Assembly: GCA_037178675.1 (NCBI GenBank)
Contig: JAYMGJ010000384.1
Location: 1-64,000 of the forward strand
Direction: 5' to 3'
DNA: 64,000 nt
Source of the DNA: Scleroderma bovista
Taxonomy: Eukaryota; Basidiomycota; Agaricomycetes; Boletales; Sclerodermataceae
This document shows positions 54,171-64,000 of the stretch, one piece after another. Position 1 is the stretch's first letter. Each line of letters begins with the position of its first letter. Made by a program: the position numbers and the translations under genes. The notes below the pieces were generated by a model that was not told the origin of the DNA, made no database searches, and worked only from the letters and a program-made list of their open reading frames with translations.

Positions 54171-55493
54171 TTATTTAGTCGAGGAATGCGTAGCCATGTA
54201 GCCACGATATGCCGCTTCAGCATCCTGATACAGCAGCTCCAATATCCCAATCTCGTCAGCCACTTCGGGGTCTTCCCAGAAAGTACGATCGAAGACGAGC
54301 GGCTGATTGCCCTGGATCCGTGATAGGACATCAACCTTGAACTTTCTCCAGCCAGGTGTGTCATTAGGGACAGCTATGTTCATGATCTTGGCGGGGTCTT
54401 TGGGTCGTAATGCGAGGAGTGCGAAGATCACCGCAGCAGTCCGCGTCCCAAGTGTATACCTCTTGAACACTGGTTTCTGGAGTACACCCCTAATGCAGAC
54501 CTCCCTCTGAGTCGCCTCCCTGTCCCAAGAGGAGAGCCACATGTTATAGCCCCCAGACACAATAAGTGACCCGACAAACATTATTTGTCCAAAGAGCGAC
54601 CCTTGTGGAATCAAGAGCAGCTGCGCGATGAACTGGAAGACAAGTAAGGTGGTGCTGAATTTAATATCACGGAATTTAGGCTCGCTGTGGAAACGGAGTG
54701 TGAAGACGCCACGAATGACAGAGTCCACTGCATTCACGCTTCCCTTTAAGACGACGATTTCTGGGTGTTGGTCTGATAGGAGGACTCCGTCTCCAGAAAC
54801 ATGATGGGTGGAATAGATTGGGTGTTGGAAAACGAATTTTCCAGAGCCAATAACAAGGCAAGAAACACCATTTGAAATCATACCAAGCAAGATCATGCAG
54901 AAACAGACCCAGTCCTTGTATACCGCACACGTAACAGCAGTCCCTAAGCTGACCAGAATGGGTATGGCGGCGACAATGGGAGGAAATATGGGAGTAGGTT
55001 TCAACACAAAGTCGTTGTCTGGGTCATGATGGAGTTCAGTGATGGTGACGCGCATTGGTACGCTCTGCCTCCCAGGTATGTGTTCAGCTGCGAGGTGTTG
55101 ACACTCTTCCATAAGAATTGCGGAAAATGGGCCAGTCTCTTCCAATACGGTCCCACCATGAGAAGCGATATACTTTGCGCCCTTAAGGCCAGCCAGCCCG
55201 AGGAGGGTGCCGAGATCGGTAGGGACGCCAGCGAACAGACCTTCGAGAAGCCTAGACTTGACAACTCTGCCATAGCGTTTGGCGACTTCATAGGTCCCTG
55301 GAGCGTTGTACCATCCCAACCATTTCCTGGTAGGATCCAAGTGGAGGGTGGTCATCGCAGCAACGGCCACATCGCCGCCGAAAAAAGTGGCCATTCCAGA
55401 TGTATCGAGGGTGAAATTGGCGGTGTTGAGTGGTCTATCATCAGGAAGAATCCCAGATCGACGGCTGAGAACATTTGAAAAGGGTATGTACAT
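54171..55493 (-). CDS. Membrane protein of unknown function (440 aa)
   Basis: A single open frame from ATG at 55493. The N-terminal half is soluble (NTANFTLDTSGMATFFGGD, LEETGPFSAILMEECQHLAA). Hydrophobic segments follow at about residues 178-202 (PPIVAAIPILVSLGTAVTCA), 205-226 (WVCFCMILLGMISNGVSCLV) and 285-325 (LLVFQFIAQLLLIP, then GQIMFVGSLIVSGGYNMWL). The C-terminus is soluble and acidic. I know similar hypothetical proteins from Agaricomycetes but no function. It lies between NTPase copies A and B on the same strand, with no sign of decay. Confidence 0.75.
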   Translation of the reverse strand: MYIPFSNVLSRRSGILPDDRPLNTANFTLDTSGMATFFGGDVAVAAMTTLHLDPTRKWLGWYNAPGTYEVAKRYGRVVKSRLLEGLFAGVPTDLGTLLGLAGLKGAKYIASHGGTVLEETGPFSAILMEECQHLAAEHIPGRQSVPMRVTITELHHDPDNDFVLKPTPIFPPIVAAIPILVSLGTAVTCAVYKDWVCFCMILLGMISNGVSCLVIGSGKFVFQHPIYSTHHVSGDGVLLSDQHPEIVVLKGSVNAVDSVIRGVFTLRFHSEPKFRDIKFSTTLLVFQFIAQLLLIPQGSLFGQIMFVGSLIVSGGYNMWLSSWDREATQREVCIRGVLQKPVFKRYTLGTRTAAVIFALLALRPKDPAKIMNIAVPNDTPGWRKFKVDVLSRIQGNQPLVFDRTFWEDPEVADEIGILELLYQDAEAAYRGYMATHSSTK

Positions 55494-55705
55494 GGCTCAG
55501 CTCGGTTTTACTGGACGAGGGAAGAACAAAGTCTACCTCTCAAGTCACAACATGATGGAATCTCACTGTCAGTGTGGCGCTGCTCGGCTCCGGTTTGCGT
55601 AAGAATGAAACCCGAAGGGGTATGAAATGCTGTGCTATATATACACATCGAACCCTTCAAGCAAAGGAACAAGTGTTCCGGAATACACAAAATAATGGCA
55701 TACTA

Positions 55706-58625
55706 CTATGAATCAAACTTGCACCAATTCTCCCAAAACTCACTGTCAACTGCGGCTCCAGGGTTCATGGACCTACGATGTGTCGTCCGAAGTTTCAAGC
55801 GATCAGAGTAGATCCTTTGCCAAGGAGAGGACGCCTGCAAGATGCTGTCCCAAGCATTCGGGTCCTTCCTAACCGGAACCAAGACCTTTGGGGAGAGGCC
55901 AGAAACCCAAAAGTCATACGTGGTGTAACTTCCCATGGTTGTAGAGGTAGTATAGCGGCCAAGCTCAATACTAGGAGTTTTTTCAGCGAGAGCAAATATG
56001 ATTCGGATAATGGGAATGTTGACAGATTCTAAGATTCCAAGGGAACGAGGGTCCATAGCGTCAAAAAGATTTCGCCGTAAGGAGTAACATTTCGTATCAT
56101 TCTTGACTTGAAACATGATAATCCCGATGTTGTCCAACCTTATTTCATCACCTTTGACCAAAAAGGGGATGATGCCGTCGACAGCTGGCTGACCATTCGC
56201 GCATAGCACCGCAGCACCTCGGGCCATCAAATACATCAGGTATTTGACATGAACGACCGCATACTCGTGAACTTTGATGAAATGGGTGAAGTAGACCTTG
56301 CTACGTTCGAACGTTTTAGCCAGAGATGATTCGGTTTGATTTGGGTTCTCAGCTGCGAAGTCCCATCCTTGGGAGGTGATGATGCTGTCATCATCATTGG
56401 AGGCAGCAGAGGGGGCGCAAAAGAGGGACGTTAGAAGTCCAGTGAGGCTGCACCATCGCTCGTTGTTGGGAGGTCGACCCAAGTGATCAGCGACTCCCAC
56501 TACCTCGTCACGCGCCATGATGAAAAGTAGTGCCACTATTAACTCTCCTAGCTCGCATTTGTTCACCGCAAATCCGTTTAGAATGCAATGCAATGCCTCA
56601 GGAGGATTAAACTGCGCCTGGGTAGTCATCATGAAATATGCCGCCTCTGAAAGCACTGGTTCAGAAGGCGATGTAGTGACCATGGTCTCAAGGTTACGAT
56701 CAGCCTTGAGAATGACCCGCAGGTGGGAGTGGACTTGCTCTTTCTCCAAGTCTGATACTTGTGAGGCACACGCAGCGGGGAGAAATTCGATAGGGATTCG
56801 GTGAGCAAGACACCCGAGCTTTTGCGCGTCTGTGAGAGGTTGATGTGTATATGGAGTGCCACCCAACAGCTTCTGGGCTGCAAAGAGGAATATTGTATCC
56901 TGTTGTCCATGTTGGTATTCAAGAGTGAATCTAGGTAAAAGTTAGCTGGAGTCGAACAGAGTGAGCATTTAGTACACACAAAGGCCGACCGTATGATGTC
57001 AAGTGCTCGTCGGATGCAATGTGCGAAAGCTTGACCGTTTCGTGGAAATCTAAGCATTGCGCAAACTCGTCGAAACCGAGCTCACAGTATGGCAACATAA
57101 CTTCCACGTGGTGGAGCATCCTGGCTGAGACATCATGTGCTGGGGCAGGGGTGATCCCGAACAAGGTACCAGATGTTGAAAGAAAGACTGCGAAAAGTTT
57201 TGACCTAAGAAATCCTCGTATTGCACGACACATCTCGCCGAAACGTGACCATGAACCGAAGCCCTGTGTTTCCTCTTTTTTTGCCAGGCTATGGACTTCA
57301 TCAAATGCGAGGACGACTAAAGGATACTCGTCTTTGGGATTTAATTTTTTTCGCTTACTCGGTGGCTCCGCTGACAATTCAGGGACTGACCCATCTCCAA
57401 GGGCTTTGCAAAGCTCTTCGAACGGCTTACGCAACGGAAAGGCCGTGTTAAACAACATTTGATCCAGTTGGTCCTTCGATGAATACGTCTCACTTCCAAA
57501 GTACATCTCATAGTCGTGATAAAGGCCCTTGCACGTCCTGTAAGCTAGGAGGAATTCAATGGGTGGCGTTTCATACCTTAGCTTTTTTTCTAACGACACC
57601 ATAGAAATCCTGCCGGTGTCGACCATGCGCTTTGAACTCCATGCCCGTCCGCATATATTCCCAAAATTTCTCGGCAGTAGGTTCCTTGATATCCTTCAGG
57701 ACAGCAACTGTCTGAACAAATAACGCGTGGAGGAACGAGCAGCTCCGAAGGAAAGCGTCCATGTTCGACGTACTCCCACAGAGATAATCATGTGCAGGAC
57801 CGTCTGAAGGAGGATATCCTAGAGTCGAGAACATTCAGCATTACAGGGAAGCGGCACAGGAATGAATAAGCAGGAATACCAGTTGAGTTAGGTCCCCGTA
57901 GGTTAACAGGGATCACGAAATGGAATTTGCTCATTTCATCGACGGCGCGAGATTTACCCATTCCCGAAGATTGAACGATGGTGGAGTATTTCGCATAAAA
58001 ACATCGATTTGGATCCGATGGATCCGACGTACCCATGTTGAAGCATTCGTGTATATGATCCCAGAGAAGATCTGCACCCTTCCCAATATACTTCCCGTCC
58101 CAAGCGTTTTCAGTAGCTAGTCAGGTAAAGAAGTGAATATAATATTGAAGTTAAAAAGACAGCTCACAGCCTGGAAGGTACATGAGATGCTTGACATGCT
58201 TGAGAACAGGTTCTTCGAAATCTCGATGCTCAATGTGATTTCTACGAGATCTTGGATTGATACTCACTTGGTCGCAGCAGTTCTACAACGGAGGTGTCAG
58301 ATGTGCAATCACTGGATACAGACAAGTCCTTACTCAAAAGCCGCACAGACTTAAAACCATGCTTCGAGCCATCTAATAACATCTGTCGGAGTCTGGGCTC
58401 GCTCTTTATGATGGTTTGGCACTCGGGGGCACTGTTGTAATTTGCAAGCAGGCGACCTCCCGACTTCATAACAATATGGATAAGGAGATAGGGTAAGAGA
58501 TGGTCGAAGTTTTGGAGAGTTGGTGGAAAGAGCTGATGAATCTCCTCGTCCAGTTTTTCGTGTGCACCCTCTTCAAAGTCGTCTTCAACGTACTCCAGGT
58601 CTGTGGGTTCATCGATCTCCATCAT
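55706..58625 (-). CDS. P-loop NTPase, copy B
   Basis: Same exon order as copy A: acidic N-terminal exon (58625-58270), P-loop exon (QSSGMGKSRAVDEMSKFHFV near 57960), SFLHALFVQTVAVLKDIKEP exon (57830-57575), Walker B exon (LVVLAFDEVHSL near 57300) and the C-terminal exon ending at 55706 (MNPGAAVDSEFWENWCKF). Translated identity to copy A is high throughout. No stop or frameshift was noticed apart from splice junctions that I did not resolve to the base. Confidence 0.7.
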
Positions 58626-58629
58626 GGTG

Positions 58630-59095
58630 GATAACGTTAGAGAGGGTGATCGGACCCCTCTTAACCCCTAATGACCCATTCAGTTTGGTTTGCAGTGATT
58701 TGGTACTTACCCATAGCCCATACAGATTGAAGTCCGTCGACGGACGCGACCACCACCTGCGTCAATGATGCGACCACCTCCACTTGGACGACGCCAACGC
58801 CAACGACTTGTGTTGATTGATACAGCCTGGTCCACCCCCACCCTGCCACCTGCGTCGATGGCGCAGCCACCACTTGGACACGACCACCCTGCCACCTATC
58901 AACGCTTGGGATGTTGGCTCATTCGTGTCCAATGCGATCCATCACCTCGACGCTGCGTTTCACACCTCCGATGCAATGGTCTCTGCACGCCGGTTACTGT
59001 CGGATCAGCAGGGTTTATGATAGTAAGCCACAGACTCAGGCCACCCAATACGAGACATACACTCCACTGGAATACTTCAAGGGGGTTCCATTAGA
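58630..59095. other. Spacer between NTPase copies B and C
   Basis: Holds direct repeats of CCACCTGCGTCGATGGCGCA-like words (58750-58900). No gene recognised. It probably includes divergent promoter sequence. Confidence 0.4.
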
Positions 59096-59099
59096 TACT

Positions 59100-61180
59100 T
59101 GATCTTTTTTATGCGAAATACTCCGCCATTGGTTCAATTTTCAGGAATGGGTAAATCTTGCGCCGTCGATGAAATGAGCAAATCATACTTCGTGATCCCT
59201 ATGCCTTCTTATTCATTCCTGTGTTTCCCTTTGATGCTAAATGTTCTCAACTCCAGGAATCCTACTACAGACGGTCCAGTACATGATTATTTCACTGGGA
59301 GGTGACAAAATCAGATATTTTCCTTCGGAGCTGCTCATTCCTCCACGAGTAATTTGTCCAGACAGTTGCTGTCCTGAAGACTACATGAAGGTGGGCATGA
59401 AGTTCAGAGCCCATGGTCCACACGGTATGAGACGCAACCTGTTGAATTTGTCCTAGCTTACGGTCCCCAGTATTCGGTGTATTTTGATTCTGAAAAGCGT
59501 CCATCGGATAACGACGCGAATGAAATGTTGTTTAGCAAGGCTTGCCATTGCGTGAGGCGTTCGAAGAACTATGCAAAGCCCTTGGAGATGAGCCAGTATG
59601 TACGTGTATTGCCAGCTGGGGAGCCACCTACTAAGCGAAGAAAATCAAATCCCAAGCATCCGAGCACCCTTTAGTCGTCCTCGCATTCGGTGAAAGCCCA
59701 TACCCTGACAGAGCCAGAGGACGACAGTTCATGGTCACGCTACGGCGAGATGCACCGTGCAATACGAGGACTTCGTAACCTTCTCACTCTTCACGGTCTT
59801 TCTTTCGACTTCTGGAACCTTGTTTACGATCACCCCTACCGCAGGACGTGACTTCTCAGCCAGAATGCTCCTCGAAAGGGAAGTTATGTTACCATTCTGT
59901 GAGCTCGGTTTCGACATGTTTGCGCACCCTCAGACTTCCGCGAAACGGTCGAGCTTTCGCAAATTACATCCAAGAAGCCCTTAACATCATACGGTCGGTA
60001 CTAAAAGCTCACTCTGTTCTCCTCCAGCTAACCTTTTCCCTAGATTCGCTCGACTACTGACAGGGACAGCAGAGCACACTATTCTGCTTTGCGGCCCAGA
60101 GGTTATTGGGTGGCACTGCATAAAACCTTCAAGATCTCACAGACGCGCAAAAGCTCGGGTGTCTTGCTCAACGAATCCCTGTCGAATTTCTCTCTACTGT
60201 GTATGCCTCGCAAGTATCAGACTTGGAGACGGAGCAAGTCCATTGCCATATGCGAGTCGTTCTCAAGGTTGATTGTGGCCTTGAGACCATGGTCACTATG
60301 TCGCCTTCTGAACTGGTGCTTTCAGAGGCGGCATACTTCATGATGACTACCCAACTGGACTTCAGTCCTCCTGAGGCATTGCAGATCATTCTGAATGAGT
60401 TTCCGGTGAACAAAGGCAAGCTAGGAGAATTGATAGTGGCACTACTTTTCACCATGGCGCGCGACGAGGCGGTGGGACGCTGATGAATTTGGTCGGCCTC
60501 CCGATAACCAGCGGTGGTGCGCCTCACTGAACTACTAACATCCCTCTTTTGCGCTCCCTCTGCTGCCTCCAACGATCACGTTAGCGTCGTTACCTCCCCA
60601 GGATGGCACTTCGCAGCAGAGGGCCCAGATCAAACCGAGTCATCCCTGGCCGATGCATTTAAACACAGTAAGATCTACTTCACCCATTTCGTCAAGGTTC
60701 ATCAGCAGGTACTCGTTCATGTGGAAACCTGATGCGTTTGATGACCCGAAGCGCTGCAGTGCTATGCGCAAATGGTTGGCAGCCTGCTGTCGACGGTACC
60801 ATCCCCTTTTTGTTCCAAGGTAAGGAGATAATATCGGGGTTATCATCTTTCAAGTCACGAATGACGGTTGAATTTTTTTCGACGCTATGGACCCTTGTTC
60901 CCTCGAAATCCTAGGATCGCCTGCAAGCGTTCCCGTCATCCGAATCACATTCGCTCTCGCCACACAAACTCCCAGCCTTACGTTCGTGGACCATAATGCC
61001 CTTACAACCAAGACAGGTCGCCACAGCCTTGCGCGCGTGTAGTCTACCAATACATACAACCAGGGGAAGTTACACCACATGTGATGTTTGGGTTCCTGGC
61101 ACTCCCCAAAGGTCTTGGTTCCAGTTAGGAACGAACTGAGCATCTTGGAGGCGTCTTATTCCTGGGAAAGGATGTACTCG
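59100..61180 (+). pseudogene. P-loop NTPase, decayed copy C (opposite strand)
   Basis: In order on the + strand: FSGMGKSCAVDEMSKSYFVI (near 59145), NDANEMLFSKACHCVRRS (near 59510), TLFTITPTAGRDFSARMLLE (near 59820), SEAAYFMMTTQLDFSPPEAL (near 60320) and LLTSLFCAPSAASNDHVSVV (near 60530). The pieces lie in different frames with stops and deletions between, and the acidic N-terminal exon is missing. It is oriented head-to-head with copy B. Confidence 0.85.
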
Positions 61181-61189
61181 TCAACATTT

Positions 61190-62310
61190 CTGGTAAATGA
61201 ACCATCAGGATCAAATCCAATGTGATGGTCACCAGTCACCGGTGATCTTTTAGGCAATGAAAGCCCCTGGCGTCCGTCACATCAGATGATCAGATGAATC
61301 ACTTACTTGGATATATATCGATAGTCTGGAACTGAGCTGATGAGGGAGCAATATGCAATAACTTTGACAGCGTACTTTCCACTCTGTGGAGGTCGTTCCT
61401 ATGGGCCATGTGAATGGGAAATGGTGGCACATTTCTCATACACACACAGAGTCTTGCTACACATGTGCGGCGAGGGGGACCGGAGCTGACGCCACACAGT
61501 AGTCGATTGGCAAGGAATAATAGGCTGACTACGCGTGGACGTCAGTCCACATCAGTTGAAGATGGAGACTTCATGAGAGGATAGCATAATATCTGATCCC
61601 CGTTTTGACGTTCCCTGGATGTAGTAGTATACACTGGTGGACATGGTGAGGCGAGACATACACAGTATACTGCAGTCTAAGTTATGTAAGTTGCTGATGG
61701 ACTCCCGTTCATTGTGCAATGTGCGTTGGGTGCCTGGAGGAAGGCGTGGATGCCGATTCCCGACCGGTTTGGAAACAACGAGGCCAGCCTCGGTGTGAGT
61801 GCGCGCGACTGGCATCGGCATGCGTTGGAGGTGAGGCAAAAAAAAAAATATGGGCGACGGCTTTTTTCCGCTTAACTATGACATTGTGGAGAGAACAAAC
61901 ACTTGTACTTGCTGTGGCAGGGTCAAGTGAAGTGCACACGGAGGAGCTGCAGCGTTGAGGATTGCACACTGCACGCAGGGAGGTCTACAACGTGTGAAAA
62001 CCAATGCCTGTTAGAGTCTGCCACGGTGCTGAAAATGCCGGCACTGCTTGCTGAGCAAAAGGTATGTTTCCCTTCGCGATTTCCAAGGCACTTGTTCGAC
62101 GTCATACATAGGACCACTTACCGTGCGACATGCTGTTCCAAGGTGCATCGTGGCGCGTGGCATTGACGGTCGAATGTTTTTTTGATGAACTCTCTTAGTC
62201 AAGTCCGAGTCGGTTCGGTCCGCAGAATATTAAAAACACTCTGGTAGAGCCCTACTTAAATGAGAGCGTAGCCTTCCAATTGGGCCCAGCTATTTCTCTC
62301 CCCCCCGCCT
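61190..62310. other. Intergenic region upstream of the P450 gene
   Basis: No conserved gene seen. Short open frames at 61719-61958 (+) and 61552-61839 (-) look like chance. The last 100 bp contain a TTAAAAAC element and a C-rich stretch (CTCTCCCCCCCGCC) before the ATG at 62320, typical of fungal core promoters. Confidence 0.5.
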
Positions 62311-62319
62311 TCCCCCCAC

Positions 62320-64000
62320 ATGGAGACGTTGCTGCTCGTTGCGGTGATTATCGCCTTGGCAGCTTGCTACGTCCTTCACACCCGCCGAGCGAGCCTTGCA
62401 CAGATTAGAGGCCCAGCCCCGACGTCCTTTCTGCTGGGTATGCGTCCCTCCAATGACATCTGTGTTTGGTCTCTCATCGGTTCATCCAAGGGAACACACT
62501 CGAACTATACCAGGAGCAAGCAGGTAAAACCGACTTCGAATGGCAGAGGTTGTACGGCAGTGTGGTCCGCTTCAAGAGTATCCTTGGTGTAGGGGAAAAC
62601 TTTGGGTCTTGCAGGAACGGTGTCTCACCCGTTTCTTCCCTCTCCCAGGAGGATCAACTCCTTATCGCAGATCCCAAGGCACTCCATCACATTCTCAACA
62701 CATCCGAGCACGTATATTCGAGTCAACCAGAACGGCGCGTGGTATCAGGATTTATTAACGGCAAGGGGGTTGCTTGGACTCGTGGTACGTGCTTTTTTGG
62801 TTCAATTCGTCGTTTGTTCGTTATCATTTTGTCATGCAATAGGTAGTGAGCACAGGAAACAAAGGAGAATCATACTTCCAGCCCTTGGAGCCCCTCATGC
62901 GGACGCCTTCATAAAAACTTCAAAAGCCTGCGCAGAATCCGTGTGTTCCACCAGCTTTTACCTCTGCTGTGGCTGACCAGGCGACAATCGGAAGTTGTGT
63001 GCCAAGTGGATAGACATCATCAACGCAACTTCGGATGGACGTGCTGTTATCGATGTTTATCGATGGCTGTCCAGCACAACGTTGGATGTTTTTGGACAAG
63101 GTATGTACAGTATACATTTCGATACACACGAACGTTCCATTTACCCACATCCAGCCGCATTCGGAGTCCACTTCGGTTGCCTTGAAGACTCCAATCACAT
63201 CCTTGTCCGCTCTTATCAGAACATGATGTTCGTCGGTGTTCATGCAATCTTGGCAACGTGCATGGGTGTAATGACTCTCTTCTTTTTTCTTCAGTGCGTC
63301 CGTCCTCGGCTCCCAGTCGATGCAGCAAATCTTCCTTCTGGAAGTTTCAAAGTACATCCCCACACGATTACTGGAATATATGCTTGAGCACGCCTCCAAC
63401 TCGCGATGTATGCGTGTGCGCGGAATGAGAGATACCATCGTCGGGGTCGCAAAGGAACTCGTCAAGGACAAAGCGCAAGACCTTCTGCAGGGAAATGGTG
63501 ATCACGACGATGACGTCTTGGGTTTACTCGGTAAGGCCCCCTTTATAACCTGGTTAGTACCAAACGACATAACTTCATGTGGCCTCTCACAGTCAAAGCC
63601 AACATGAACAACGAACAAAGTGAAGACCAGCTGCTGGCACACATCCGGTATGTGCTATAACTTGTGATTTCGTACGAGGCGTTGACATTTGATCATAGGA
63701 CGCTTCTTATCGGTGGCCACGAGACAACCTCGCATACCATCGAGTGGGCACTGCTAGAGCTGGCGAGACGGCCTCATATACAGTCCAAGGTTCGCGCTGA
63801 AATCAGGGAGAGGGAAGCTATCATCCGTCTTCGTGCAGATGCGACCTTTACAGCCGCTGATTTCGACGCCATGCCGTACACAGTGGCTGTCGTGAAAGTA
63901 AGGTTTTAGCGGGCGACTCCAGGACTAAACCTGACACTCTTCCAGGAAGTACTGAGGTATCATTGTGTGATCCCTCAGATCTATCGTGTCGCTGTGAAAG
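62320..64000 (+). CDS. Cytochrome P450, 5' part (runs off the window)
   Basis: Exons include 62320-62437, 62491-62588, 62649-62784 and 62843 to about 62940, with at least five more to the window edge. The N-terminus is a membrane anchor (LLLVAVIIALAACYVL), followed by a Pro-containing hinge (IRGPAPTSFLLG). Then come SVVRFKSILG, EDQLLIADPKALHHILNTS, the C-helix RKQRRIILPALGAPH, KWIDIINATSDGRAVIDV, the I-helix LLIGGHETTSHTIEWALLEL and the K-helix EVLR. The haem-binding loop lies beyond 64000. This would be a microsomal monooxygenase of unknown substrate, possibly in secondary metabolism or detoxification. All splice junctions examined keep the frame. Confidence 0.88.

Noticed and set aside
1..64000. 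tRNA or rRNA genes
   Set aside because: No cloverleaf or rRNA core sequence was recognised by eye. The tRNA-iMet match at 14241-14256 is only the primer complement of a retroelement.

Overview
The window looks like a transposon-rich stretch of a filamentous basidiomycete genome, most probably an Agaricomycete. The evidence is short introns of about 45-80 nt with GTRAGT donors and CTRAC-like branch sites, Ty3/gypsy chromoviruses, a PIF1-type Helitron helicase relic, and basidiomycete-type families (a multi-intron P-loop GTPase, a SUT-like sugar transporter, a cytochrome P450, an expanded P-loop NTPase family). I cannot name the species. All calls come from reading the sequence; no database search was run.

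Layout. 1-8672: a decayed Ty3/gypsy pol (+ strand), split near its 3' end by a 6.1-kb foldback-like palindrome (2232-8361) with a 9-bp target duplication. 8673-10077: repeats and two unidentified small ORFs. 10083-14567: an LTR element encoding only a Gag-like protein (- strand), with 311-bp LTRs, a 5-bp target duplication and a half-tRNA-iMet type primer site. 14579-22429: a structurally complete chromovirus (- strand; LTRs 640 and 599 bp, 5-bp target duplication) with an open 1227-aa pol, a gag carrying two TGA codons, and an antisense, intron-containing Zn2Cys6 gene. The two LTR elements landed 1 bp apart. 22435-24349: AT-rich tandem repeats. 24352-27378: an apparently intact DDE transposon with matching TIRs, TA target duplication and a three-exon transposase gene. 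27381-32200: an LTR-like block, 80-bp tandem repeats related to the foldback arms, and noncoding sequence.

32212-37873: a GTPase gene (- strand). One of its introns appears to be about 4 kb long and consists mostly of about 41 copies of an 81-bp unit. In gene sense each unit looks like a 78-nt intron (GTGAGT...TTGACAG) followed by a variable trinucleotide. This is the most unusual structure in the window. 38560-50640: a graveyard of gene fragments (urease, STE6-like ABC transporter, a possible RCF2 piece, CYC8/SSN6) around a largely intact SUT-like transporter gene and a Helitron helicase relic. 50968-61180: two apparently complete copies and one decayed copy of a P-loop NTPase family, with a 440-aa membrane protein gene between the first two. 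62320-64000: a cytochrome P450 gene that runs off the window.

Most of the window is mobile or mobile-derived. The genes most likely to be real host genes are the GTPase, the sugar transporter, the NTPases, the 440-aa membrane protein and the P450. A recurring theme is antisense or intronic splice-like signals inside repeated DNA: the Gag-only element, the chromovirus antisense gene and the GTPase minisatellite.
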